From an uncultured Verrucomicrobiota bacterium (GTDB taxonomy: Bacteria > Verrucomicrobiota > Verrucomicrobiia > Limisphaerales > UBA9464), in assembly GCA_903922605.1 (NCBI GenBank), contig CAIXUG010000042.1:18933-82932 (forward strand): DNA of 64,000 bases. Reading direction: 5' to 3'. Positions 11,833-19,664 of this stretch are shown here, in pieces. The translations under genes and the position numbers were made by a program. Under the pieces are notes generated by a model that did no database searches, had not been told where the DNA came from, and worked only from the letters and a program-made list of their open reading frames with translations. Each line of letters starts with the position of its first letter. Positions within the stretch are counted from its first letter, which is position 1.

Positions 11833-13341
11833 TTACCGCCGATGGCTGGTGACGCCGGCGAACAACTCGCGCTCATTCCAACCGCCACCGAGGGCCTTGA
11901 TGAGTTGCACGGTTGCGACCAGTCGCTGTCCGTTGAGCAGGGCGCTGGCGCGCTCAGTGGTCAACGCTTCGCGATTCGCATCCACGACTTCGAGATAGCC
12001 GGAGGCGCCCGACCGGTAACGGTCGTCCGCGAGCTCGGCCGCCCGACGTGAATTGGCCACGGCACGCTCCTGGGCGCTGGCGCGGTCAGACAGGTGGCGG
12101 ATGCCAGACAGGCTGCTCTCGACTTCACCGAAGGCGACGAGCACCCGTTCACGATAGTGCGCGACCGATTCCTCATAAGCGGCTTGGGCGCGGTGGAAAT
12201 TGGCGCGGTTGCGACCGCCCGCAAAGATCGGGAGCGACAGGCTGGGGCCGATCGACCAGGTGCGGCTGTTCCAGTTGAAAAGCGTGTCGGCGTCCGCGCT
12301 CAGGAAGCCGCCGGAACCGGTCAGCGTGAGTACGGGGAAGAAGGCGGCCTTGGCGATGCCGATCTTCGCGTTGGCGGCGGCCAGTTGCCGTTCGGCCTCG
12401 GAGACATCGGGCCGGCGCTCCAGCAGGTCGGCGGGCAGGCCGGCGGGAATTGCCGGTGGCGTCACCTTCCAGCCTGAATCCGTCAGTGCGGCGAGTTTGA
12501 AACCGGACGGATTGGCTCCGACCAAGATGGCGATGGCGTTTTCCAGCTCGTCCCGATGCTTGGCGAGCGTGGCGGCTTCCGCTTCGGTGTTGGCGAGCTC
12601 GGTTTCCGCTTGGGCGATTTCCAAGGCGTTGCCGAGGCCGTTCTGTTCCCGCAAACGGACAAGCCGGACCTGCTCGCGACGCAGGCCCACGTTGCCAGCC
12701 ACGGCCGCGATCTCGGCGTCGAGGGCGCGCAGCGTGAAATAGTTCTCGGCCACGTCGGCCTGCAGCGTGAGCAGGACTGTGTTCAGTGCGGCCACCGAGG
12801 CCTGCGCCTCGTCACGGGCGCTCTCGAAGCCGCGCCGGACGCGGCCCCACAGGTCCACCTCATAGCTCAGGTCCAGTGGCGCACTGAAGGTGTTTGCGGT
12901 GAGATTGCCGAAAGTGGGAAGCTTGTTGGGCGAATAGCCCACCCGGTTGAAGCTCGGGTCGGCGTTCAGATTCGGCAGCAACGCCCCCCGCGCCACTCGT
13001 GCGGTGGCGCGCGACTGTTCCAAGCGGGCAAGGGCGGCGGCAAATCCCTGGTTGGACTGAAATGCCTGCTCTTCAAGCCGGTTCAGCGCATCATCGCCAA
13101 ACACCAGCCACCAGGTCCCGCGGGGCACGGTGTCGAGCGGCCGGCCTGCTTTCCAGGTGCCGGCAAACTCGGCGGCCTTGTAAGCCGAGGGTGCCGCGTT
13201 GGTGGGCTTTTGGTAATCCGGCCCGATGGTCAGAGCGCCGCCTTGGGCCAGTGGCTGGCCCAGCACGAGCGTGAGCAGCAGCGTGGCGGTGGCGCGGGTG
13301 AACTGGGGCTTCATTCCGGAATTCGATTGGGGAGAGTTCAT
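11833..13341 (-). CDS. Outer-membrane efflux protein (NodT/OprM type)
   Basis: About 502 aa. TolC-like outer-membrane factor forming the exit duct of a tripartite pump. A signal sequence (ATLLLTLVLGQPLAQ) is followed by IGPDYQKPTN, the typical start of NodT-family OMFs, and two OEP repeats (about residues 70-260 and 280-470) with LSYEVDLWGRVRR and LSLPIFAGGRNRANF as landmark motifs. No lipobox Cys is evident. The frame extends upstream into the transporter gene; I use the ATG at 13341, with the ATG at 13314 as an alternative. It is transcribed with the MFS and adaptor genes upstream. Confidence 0.92.
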   Translation of the reverse strand: MNSPQSNSGMKPQFTRATATLLLTLVLGQPLAQGGALTIGPDYQKPTNAAPSAYKAAEFAGTWKAGRPLDTVPRGTWWLVFGDDALNRLEEQAFQSNQGFAAALARLEQSRATARVARGALLPNLNADPSFNRVGYSPNKLPTFGNLTANTFSAPLDLSYEVDLWGRVRRGFESARDEAQASVAALNTVLLTLQADVAENYFTLRALDAEIAAVAGNVGLRREQVRLVRLREQNGLGNALEIAQAETELANTEAEAATLAKHRDELENAIAILVGANPSGFKLAALTDSGWKVTPPAIPAGLPADLLERRPDVSEAERQLAAANAKIGIAKAAFFPVLTLTGSGGFLSADADTLFNWNSRTWSIGPSLSLPIFAGGRNRANFHRAQAAYEESVAHYRERVLVAFGEVESSLSGIRHLSDRASAQERAVANSRRAAELADDRYRSGASGYLEVVDANREALTTERASALLNGQRLVATVQLIKALGGGWNERELFAGVTSHRR

Positions 13342-13358
13342 AAGGCGTAACGGGGTAA

Positions 13359-13382
13359 GTTTTCGGTTTTCGGTTTTCAGAT
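13359..13382. repeat. Short TTTTCGG repeat between efflux genes
   Basis: Three imperfect tandem copies of a GTTTTCGG-like heptamer separate the MFS stop codon from the OMF start. It is of the same low-complexity intergenic type as other spacers in this window. Confidence 0.5.
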
Positions 13383-13400
13383 TTGCAGGGTCCACCGGTC

Positions 13401-14975
13401 TCAGTGGGCATCGGCGGAGGGAGCGGTCGGGGCGGCGACTTTGCGCATGAGCGGGACCAGCAGGGCGGCGACCAGCAGACAGCCGGCGATGACCGCGAAG
13501 GCGTCGGCGTAGGTCTGCACCTGCGCCTCGCGCCAGGTGAGCGCCCACAGCTTTTTCAGGGCGACGGCCTGGCCATGCACTTCGTCGCCGGTGGCGGCGG
13601 CAAAGCGGGCACTCACGCCGTGCAGCACCTGCAGCATCGAGGCGTTGGCGCTGTTCAGGTGTTCCGCCAGCCGGAGAAAGTGCAGGTTCGCCCGGTCATT
13701 GAGGATGGTCGCGCAGCCGGCGATGCCGAGCGCGCCACCCAGATTGCGCATGAGGTTGAACAGGCCGGAGGCCGACTTGAGCCGCGAAGGCGGCAGGCCC
13801 CCCAGGGTCAGGGTCACGACCGGGGCCACGGTGAACTGTTGCGCGAAACCGCGCAGCGCCTGGGGCAGCAACAGCTCGTGCAGGCTCCAGTCGTGCGTGA
13901 TCGGCGTGAAGCTCCAGACGCCCACCGCCATGCAGGCCAGCCCGAACATCAGCAGCCAGCGCAGGTCAAACCGCTTCGCGAGCATGGCGTAAAAGGGGAT
14001 CGCCAGGAGCTGGAACACGCCGGTGGAAAACACCGCGAGCCCGATCTGCAGCGCGCTGTAGCCCTGCACCCGCCCCAGGAACAGCGGCGTAAGGTAGATG
14101 GTCGCGAAAATCCCGACCCCGCCCACGAACGAGAAGAGACACCCCAGCGCGAAGTTGAGGTCGGTCAGCGCGCGCAGTTCCACAATCGGGTTCTTGAAGG
14201 TCAGTCCCCGCCACACGAAGGCGAGGCCGGACAGCACCGACACCCACGCGGTCGTCAAGATAACGCGGTCCTCGAACCAGTTCCAGCGGGGGCCTTCCTC
14301 CAGGGTATATTCCAGACAACCGAGCGCCACGCCCATCAGGATCATGCCGAGGTAATCGGCCCCGCGCAGGAGGGAGAAATCGGCCTGGTCAATGCGGACC
14401 AGCAGCGGCACCACCACCGCGACGAAGATGCCCGGGACGAGGTTGATGAAGAACAGCCAGTGCCAGGAGTAATGATCCGTGATCCAGCCGCCCACCGTGG
14501 GCCCGAGCGTCGGGGCGAGCGAGGCGAGCGCACCGATCACAGCCGCCGCCACCACGCGCTGATGGCCCTTGAAATAGAAGAACGCGGAGGTGAAGACCGT
14601 GGGGATCATCGAGCCACCCAGAAAGCCCTGCAACGCGCGGAAGATAATCATGCTCCGGATGTCCCATGCCCAACCGCACAGCAGGCTCGCTGCGGTGAAG
14701 CCGATCGCGGAGATGCTGAACAGCCACCGCGTGGACATCACCCGGGAGAGCCAGCCCGACAGCGGGATGACGATGATCTCGGCGATCAGGTAGCTGGTCT
14801 GGACCCAGGCGACCTCGTCATGGCTGGCGGACAGACCGCCACCGATGTCGGCGAGCGAGGCCGACACGATCTGGATGTCGAGCAGGGCGATGAAGAGCCC
14901 CACGCACATCACCGCAAAGGCGAAGACCTTCGTGCGGAGCGGCAATTCGGCGGGCTGATCGGTGGCTGTGTTCAT
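13401..14975 (-). CDS. DHA2-family MFS drug transporter (EmrB-like)
   Basis: 524-aa inner-membrane proton/drug antiporter with about 14 membrane helices. Diagnostic features are VMCVGLFIALLDIQIV in TM1 (the family's LDxTIVN-like position), the loop after TM1 ending in VAWVQTSYLIAE, GWLSRVMSTRW in the 2-3 loop, and LGPTVGGWITDHYSWHWLFFIN (antiporter motif C and the following helix). Length and motif order match EmrB/HsrA/QacA-like DHA2 proteins. It lies 21 bp downstream of the HlyD/EmrA-like adaptor and just upstream of the OMF, giving a complete tripartite pump. Substrates are unknown. Confidence 0.94.
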   Translation of the reverse strand: MNTATDQPAELPLRTKVFAFAVMCVGLFIALLDIQIVSASLADIGGGLSASHDEVAWVQTSYLIAEIIVIPLSGWLSRVMSTRWLFSISAIGFTAASLLCGWAWDIRSMIIFRALQGFLGGSMIPTVFTSAFFYFKGHQRVVAAAVIGALASLAPTLGPTVGGWITDHYSWHWLFFINLVPGIFVAVVVPLLVRIDQADFSLLRGADYLGMILMGVALGCLEYTLEEGPRWNWFEDRVILTTAWVSVLSGLAFVWRGLTFKNPIVELRALTDLNFALGCLFSFVGGVGIFATIYLTPLFLGRVQGYSALQIGLAVFSTGVFQLLAIPFYAMLAKRFDLRWLLMFGLACMAVGVWSFTPITHDWSLHELLLPQALRGFAQQFTVAPVVTLTLGGLPPSRLKSASGLFNLMRNLGGALGIAGCATILNDRANLHFLRLAEHLNSANASMLQVLHGVSARFAAATGDEVHGQAVALKKLWALTWREAQVQTYADAFAVIAGCLLVAALLVPLMRKVAAPTAPSADAH

Positions 14976-14996
14976 GGCAGTGATGAGTTGGGTGAT

Positions 14997-16196
14997 TTAC
15001 AGCGTGGAGGTTCCGTGGCTGCGACCATCGACTTCGGCGGTGACGGAGAGGCCCGGCCGCAACTGGCCGCCGGTGGCCGCCTCGTCATCCAGCACGATCC
15101 GCACGGCCACGCGCTGCACGATCTTGGTGAAGTTACCGGTCGCGTTTTCGGGCGGCAGCACGCTGAACTGCGCCCCGGTCGCCGGGGCCACGCTGACCAC
15201 GTGCCCGCGAAATTCGCGGCCCGGCAGGGAATCCACCCGCACGGTCGCCGATGAACCCGGCTGGGTCTGGGCGAGCTGGTTTTCCTTGTAGTTCGCATCG
15301 ATCCACAGACCGTGCGAGGGCACCAGCGAGATCATTTGGGAACCGATGGACGCGTACGCGCCGGCCCGGGCGCTGCGGTTGCCCACGATGCCGTCGATCG
15401 GGGAGCGCAGTTCCGTGTAGCCCACGTTGAGCCGCGCGAGATCCCGCTCGGCGTTCGCCTGTTCGAGGGCGGCTTGGGCCTCCTGCTTTTCCGTCGCGAT
15501 CACCTCGAGCCGGCGTTGCGCGGCGGCCAGGCCCGCCCGCGTCCGCTCGCCGGCCGCCAAGGCCTGTTTGTAGTCCGCTTCGGCCTTCTGAAAGCTCTGC
15601 ACCGAAACCGCCGCGCCCTGCGACAGCTTCGCATAGCGGACCACGTCATCGTGCGCCCGGTTGGTCTCGGCTTCGGCCGAGCTGATCTCCGCTTCGGCCT
15701 GCGCGACCATCGCCTCTTGGAGGTGGCGGGTGGCATCCAGATTGCCGAGCGCCGCCTGCCGCGTGGCCACCACGGCCTCGGCCTTGGCCAGGGTCGCCCG
15801 GTAATCCCGGTCGTCGAGGCGGAGGAGCAGATCCCCGGCATGGACGGCCTGGTTGTCGCCGACCGCCACCTCGGCGATGAAGCCGGAGACCTTAGGCGCG
15901 ATCACCGTCACGTCACCGCCCACATAGGCGTCGTCGGTGGTTTCGATGAAACGCCCCTCGGTCCACCAACGGTGCCCGAGCTCCGCCCCACCAAGCACGG
16001 CCGCAAGCACGAGCGCGCCAAGCATCATTTGCTTGCCTGACGGACGGCGCTTCGGGGCGGCAGGGATCGGCTCAGGAGCCGGGCTGACCGGGCGCTCGGA
16101 ACCATTGCGGGCGGCCGGAATGGTCGGGGTGGGAGCCAGAGTGGCGCGCTGGAGTTGGCTCACCAGCGGGGCGGAATTCAGGATGGTAGCATTCAT
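14997..16196 (-). CDS. HlyD/EmrA-type membrane fusion protein
   Basis: 399-aa periplasmic adaptor linking the MFS pump to the OMF channel. There is a proline-rich cytoplasmic leader, one membrane segment (about residues 53-68, MMLGALVLAAVLGGAEL), then TTDDAYVGGDVTVIAPKVSG at the start of the barrel-sandwich domain, a long Ala/Glu-rich coiled-coil hairpin (about 125-250) and the second half-lipoyl motif LRSPIDGIVGNRSA. The order is typical of EmrA. A TetR-type operator lies about 150 bp upstream of the start, so this gene should be first of the adaptor-pump-OMF operon. Confidence 0.94.
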   Translation of the reverse strand: MNATILNSAPLVSQLQRATLAPTPTIPAARNGSERPVSPAPEPIPAAPKRRPSGKQMMLGALVLAAVLGGAELGHRWWTEGRFIETTDDAYVGGDVTVIAPKVSGFIAEVAVGDNQAVHAGDLLLRLDDRDYRATLAKAEAVVATRQAALGNLDATRHLQEAMVAQAEAEISSAEAETNRAHDDVVRYAKLSQGAAVSVQSFQKAEADYKQALAAGERTRAGLAAAQRRLEVIATEKQEAQAALEQANAERDLARLNVGYTELRSPIDGIVGNRSARAGAYASIGSQMISLVPSHGLWIDANYKENQLAQTQPGSSATVRVDSLPGREFRGHVVSVAPATGAQFSVLPPENATGNFTKIVQRVAVRIVLDDEAATGGQLRPGLSVTAEVDGRSHGTSTL

Positions 16197-16346
16197 AGAG
16201 CGGGGAGGTTGATGGTTTTACTTGGAAATCAGTGGGTGGCGTCCCAAGTCGTCCGGGTCAGCCGGAAGGAGGCGTGGGTTCGGAATCCAGCCCCGGCGGT
16301 CCGCATTTCGCTGACCCGAGTCCGCGTGAGCCAAGTTTGCCAGTGA

Positions 16347-16368
16347 ACATACAAACCAGTCGGTATGT
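16347..16368 (-). promoter_or_regulatory. Operator of the efflux operon (TetR-type)
   Basis: Imperfect 22-bp palindrome with ACATAC and GTATGT ends. Read on the minus strand it begins CATACCGACTGGT and differs by one base in 21 from the element at the tetR start (17080-17100). It lies between the tetR stop and the adaptor start. Shared, nearly identical operators strongly suggest that the adjacent TetR protein represses both transcripts. Confidence 0.85.
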
Positions 16369-16443
16369 AATTTGAGCAAAACTTGGCCAGGGAAATTTTC
16401 GAAGCGTTCATGGAAGGTAAGAGGAGAGGAAAAGCGCGCCGGA

Positions 16444-17082
16444 TTACTTGGCCATTGCCGGGGTTGCCTGGCCGAAGAGGTAGTTCAGGTAGCGCCGGAA
16501 GTGCTCCATGTTGTCCATCAGCACGGTGTTGGTATCCGAGGCCTTGGCCATCATGGAAGAGCCCTGAAAGATCGAGACGTAGAACCGCGCCACACTGGCC
16601 GGGTCAAAGTCGGCCTGAGGTGCGTAGGCGTCTTTGGCCAGGGCCAGATCGCGCGTCACTTCTTCGGAAATCTTCGCGAACGCCTGCTGGCAGAGGCCAC
16701 GCAATTCGGGATGGGTCAAGGAGACCTCTTGAGCCATCACGCCTACTAGGCAGCCCTTGGTGAGGCGCTCCGGGCCCCCTACGGATGCCTTCACGAAATC
16801 CACGCGGCCATGCAGGCGGGCCAATGGATCCTCCAGCTTGCGGAAGGGGGCGTTCTGAAACTCCTCGGACTTGCCGTCGCGGAAGCTCTCGATGGCCGAC
16901 CGGGCGATGTCTTCCTTGCTCTTGAAGTAGTGGAAAAAGGCCCCTTTCGTCATGCCGGCCACCCCGCAGATGTCATCCACGGTGGTGGCGTTGTAGCCCT
17001 TGGCCCGCATGAGTCGGATCCCGGCATCGACCAGCTTGGTCTTGGTTTCCGACTGACCGTTGTTTTGGAAGCGCGTTGTCAT
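16444..17082 (-). CDS. TetR/AcrR-family repressor of the efflux operon
   Basis: About 212 aa. The N-terminal helix-turn-helix is clear (about residues 12-55: TKTKLVDAGIRLMRAKGY, then TTVDDICGVAGMTKGAFFHYF with the canonical GxFFHYFKSKEDI recognition helix end). The C-terminal ligand-binding region resembles the group that controls multidrug pumps (LTKGCLVGVMAQE segment). The frame is open to 17232, but the ATG at 17082 starts right before the HTH helices; the upstream extension would place the operator inside the coding region. No SD is visible, so the transcript may be leaderless. It lies upstream of, and in the same orientation as, the pump genes. Confidence 0.92.
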   Translation of the reverse strand: MTTRFQNNGQSETKTKLVDAGIRLMRAKGYNATTVDDICGVAGMTKGAFFHYFKSKEDIARSAIESFRDGKSEEFQNAPFRKLEDPLARLHGRVDFVKASVGGPERLTKGCLVGVMAQEVSLTHPELRGLCQQAFAKISEEVTRDLALAKDAYAPQADFDPASVARFYVSIFQGSSMMAKASDTNTVLMDNMEHFRRYLNYLFGQATPAMAK

Positions 17083-17100
17083 ACCGACTGGTATGTATGT
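17080..17100 (-). promoter_or_regulatory. Operator overlapping the tetR start
   Basis: CATACC-GACT-GGTATG inverted repeat followed by TATGT, overlapping the predicted start codon of tetR. It matches the element upstream of the adaptor gene in 20 of 21 positions. Autoregulation of tetR is the natural reading. Confidence 0.85.
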
Positions 17101-17226
17101 GACGTGAGCTGGCATTTTCGTCAAGGGCTTTTTGAAATTTTTGTGGACTGGGACTGCCTGCGGGTCGTTTTCGTTTTCAATTTGGAAAACAGCCTGCACC
17201 CAATCACCGTCCACTGGACTGGCATT

Positions 17227-17577
17227 ATGCACCTAGCACGCAGCCTTTTTCTTCTCCTTCCGGCGGGACTGCTGTTGGTGGGATGTGCCGTGGATCGGAG
17301 GCGTGAAGAGTCCCGGATTTGCGAGATTCATCATGGAAGCATGGTCAGGACGACGGTTCCCATCGTTTACGGTCTTGCCCCCATCCCCGGAGTCGGCAGT
17401 GCCCAAGCTATCGCGCTGCACAACACTTTCCCACACGCTGAGGAATGGGTGAACGGTGGCTGCGTTGTTCGGCTTTTCTCGCCGCACCGGGCGGTCATTT
17501 GGACCTGCGGCGCATGCCAGGTTGCCAAACGGAAGTGGGAATCTGACCGGGCTGCGATCACCCGCAAGGCACCGTGA
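17227..17577 (+). CDS. Small lipoprotein
   Basis: 116 aa. A hydrophobic signal sequence ends in a lipobox (LLLVGC, Cys20), predicting a lipid-anchored periplasmic or outer-membrane protein. The mature part has a CEIHHGSM-xxxx-VPIVYG segment (Cys and His with a conserved-looking VPIxYG) and a CGAC pair near the C-terminus, suggesting metal or redox chemistry, though I cannot name a family with confidence. Start is the ATG directly ahead of the signal peptide. It is divergent from tetR with 144 bp between the starts, so the tetR operator could also influence it. Confidence 0.68.
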   Translation: MHLARSLFLLLPAGLLLVGCAVDRRREESRICEIHHGSMVRTTVPIVYGLAPIPGVGSAQAIALHNTFPHAEEWVNGGCVVRLFSPHRAVIWTCGACQVAKRKWESDRAAITRKAP

Positions 17578-17750
17578 AGCCATTGGGATTAACGGCTGAA
17601 ATCAGCTTCGTTTCGCCTTCCCATCAGATATTTTCAAAAAAGTGGACCGCTATGTCGAAATGGGGCTGGCTGGCCCGTCTTCCCAAGTGCATGGGATGAT
17701 CCCGTGCGACACGAAACGACACGAAACGAAACATTCAACGACACCTCATC

Positions 17751-18116
17751 ATGGAATACATGCTCCTGTTTCTCGAATCGAAGGAAGACTTCGCCGCCCG
17801 CAGTGAAGACCCCAAGACCAGCCCGTACTGGGGTGCTTGGATGGCCTACGGAAAGGCGATGGCCGAGGCCGGCGTGACCAAGGGCATCGGCAACGCCCTC
17901 CAACCGCCGGACACCGCCACGGTCGTCCGCCTGAAGGACGGAAAGCGGCTCGTGCAGGATGGCCCCTTTGCCTCCGCGAAGGAGCAGCTCGGCGGCTACA
18001 TGATCATCGAAGTGCCGGGTCTGGATCAGGCGCTGGAATGGGCCGCGCGCTGTCCGGCCGCCGTCCGCGGCGCAGTCGAGGTCCGGCCGGTGCTGGACAT
18101 TGGCTGCGGTGAGTGA
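17751..18116 (+). CDS. DGPF-domain (YCII-related) protein
   Basis: 121-aa YCII-related/DGPF-domain protein, a ferredoxin-like fold often encoded next to ECF42-type sigma factors. The characteristic QDGPFASAKEQLGGY core lies at about residues 68-82, preceded by the MEYMLLF N-terminal strand and followed by the IIEV strand and A(L/V)EWA helix. Its biochemical function is unknown in general. The stop codon lies 22 bp before the sigma-factor start (ATG at 18139), so the two are almost certainly co-transcribed. The upstream spacer has a small direct repeat (gacacgaaac twice, about 17707-17726). Confidence 0.88.
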   Translation: MEYMLLFLESKEDFAARSEDPKTSPYWGAWMAYGKAMAEAGVTKGIGNALQPPDTATVVRLKDGKRLVQDGPFASAKEQLGGYMIIEVPGLDQALEWAARCPAAVRGAVEVRPVLDIGCGE

Positions 18117-18138
18117 GACCGCCTGCATCTTGTTGCGG

Positions 18139-19362
18139 ATGGATGCATTCGCCACCGTCGATGCGGTTGCCCGAGATTCCTACGGGCGGCTGGTCGCGTA
18201 TCTCTCGGCCCGGTCACGGGATGTGGCCGGTGCCGAGGATGCGCTGAGCGAGGCGCTCCAATCCGCGCTCATCGTCTGGCCCCGGGACGGCATGCCGGAT
18301 AAGCCCGAGGCCTGGCTGCTTGCAACCGCGCGACGGCGGCTGATTGATGAGGCGCGTCGCACCGAGGTCCGCGACCGCCATCAGCCGGTCGTCCAACAGC
18401 TCATGGAGGAGGCGATGACACTGCAACCCGACGAACCGTTTCCCGATGAGCGGCTGAAGCTGCTCTTCCTCTGCGCGCACCCGGCCATCGATGCCGCCGT
18501 CCGGACGCCGCTGATGCTCCAGACGGTCCTCGGGCTGGATGCCACGCGTATCGCCTCCGCGTTTCTTGTCGCGCCGGCGGCGATGGCCCAGCGGCTGGTG
18601 CGGGCCAAGGCGAAGATCCGGCTCGCGGGCATCCCGTTGGTGCTGCCTGAGGCCGATGAATGGCCCGCCCGCCTCGAATCCGTGTTGGAGGCGATCTATG
18701 CAGCCTACGGCACCGCCTGGGAGCACGCCTTAGGCACCGATGCCACCCTGCAAGGCCTGGCCACCGAAGCCATCTGGCTGGGGCAGGTGGTGGTGCGGCT
18801 CCTCCCCGAGGCGGCGGAGGCGCTTGGACTGCTCTCGCTGATGCTCCATTGCGAAGCCCGCCGGTTGGCACGCCGTGATGCCGCAGGCGACTATGTCCCG
18901 TTGTCCGAGCAGTCGCCCATGCTCTGGTCCGTCCCGCTGATGGATGCCGCCGAGCAGCTCCTTGCCCGCGCCGCCACCTTTCAGAGTCCCGGCCGTTTTC
19001 AACTGGAGGCGGCCATCCAGTCGGCGCATACGCACCGTCGGTTTTCGGCACGCACTGATTGGGACGCCATCGTACAGCTTTACGATGCCCTGATCGGCTG
19101 CTCCCCGACGCTGGGTGCGCTCGTGGGCCGCGCCGCCGCACTCGCCGAAGCCGGCCGCTGGCCGGAAGCGGCGGCGGCCCTGGACGAGATTCCCGATGGC
19201 GCGGTGGCGGGATACCAAGCCTACTGGGCCGTGCGGGCGCATGTCCTTGTCGGACAGGGAAACCGTCCTGCCGCCCGCGAAGCCTACACCCGCGCCATCG
19301 GCCTGAGCGAAGACGAGGCCGTGCGGCGTTTCCTCCAAGGGCGGGTGAACGCGTTGGCATGA
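18139..19362 (+). CDS. ECF42-type RNA polymerase sigma factor with TPR-like C-terminus
   Basis: About 407 aa, twice the length of an ordinary ECF sigma. Region sigma-2 (about residues 1-75: DSYGRLVAYLSARSRD, AEDALSEALQSAL, PEAWLLATARRRLID) and sigma-4 (about 115-170, LDATRIASAFLVAPAAMAQRLVRAK) are followed by a ~230-residue helical, TPR-like extension (LIGCSPTLGALVGRAAALAE and RPAAREAYTRAI). This architecture and the upstream DGPF gene match the ECF42 group. In that group there is typically no anti-sigma gene, and the C-terminal extension is thought to control activity. Alternative starts are GTG 18109 or TTG 18100, which would overlap the DGPF gene; ATG 18139 fits the family N-terminus best. 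Confidence 0.9.
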   Translation: MDAFATVDAVARDSYGRLVAYLSARSRDVAGAEDALSEALQSALIVWPRDGMPDKPEAWLLATARRRLIDEARRTEVRDRHQPVVQQLMEEAMTLQPDEPFPDERLKLLFLCAHPAIDAAVRTPLMLQTVLGLDATRIASAFLVAPAAMAQRLVRAKAKIRLAGIPLVLPEADEWPARLESVLEAIYAAYGTAWEHALGTDATLQGLATEAIWLGQVVVRLLPEAAEALGLLSLMLHCEARRLARRDAAGDYVPLSEQSPMLWSVPLMDAAEQLLARAATFQSPGRFQLEAAIQSAHTHRRFSARTDWDAIVQLYDALIGCSPTLGALVGRAAALAEAGRWPEAAAALDEIPDGAVAGYQAYWAVRAHVLVGQGNRPAAREAYTRAIGLSEDEAVRRFLQGRVNALA

Positions 19363-19400
19363 TCGGCGGGAATTGCGGAGACGGAACGCCGGGAATTGTT

Positions 19401-19603
19401 CGTCGCATAGCGACGATGTGACCGTAGCCGTGGGCTCGACCCACGGCTTATGGAGGTAATGGCACGCGTCGCGTAGCGACGTTCGAAGAGGGCGCCTCGT
19501 TGAGAGCATGGGATTTCAAACGTCGCTACGCGACACCTTTCCCTTTCCGTAGGCAACCGTGGGCAAATGCCCACGGCTATTTTCACATCGTCGCTATGCG
19601 ACG
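19401..19603. repeat. Composite inverted array of palindromes (REP/BIME-like)
   Basis: Six hairpins arranged as two mirror-image units. Unit 1: CGTCGC-ATA-GCGACG (19401-19415), AGCCGTGGG-CTCGA-CCCACGGCT (19426-19448) and CGTCGC-GTA-GCGACG (19467-19481). Unit 2, inverted: CGTCGC-TAC-GCGACA (19521-19535), CCGTGGGC-AAAT-GCCCACGG (19557-19576) and CGTCGC-TAT-GCGACG (19589-19603). The 11-bp linkers between hairpins are also related between units. This fills most of the ~300-bp gap between the sigma factor and the protease gene; no gene is visible here. Confidence 0.8.
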
Positions 19604-19664
19604 AAATTGCACCGTCCCGACTTATACCGATTTGTGCCGCGGAATTCCTGCCCGATGGTCCTGC

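Noticed and set aside
13383..15254. 623-codon plus-strand frame over the transporter and adaptor genes
   Set aside because: Antisense of the MFS and HlyD genes, with His/Arg/Gln-rich shadow composition.
19401..19603. CRISPR array
   Set aside because: The repeats are palindromic units of unequal spacing without spacers of constant length, and no cas genes are nearby.
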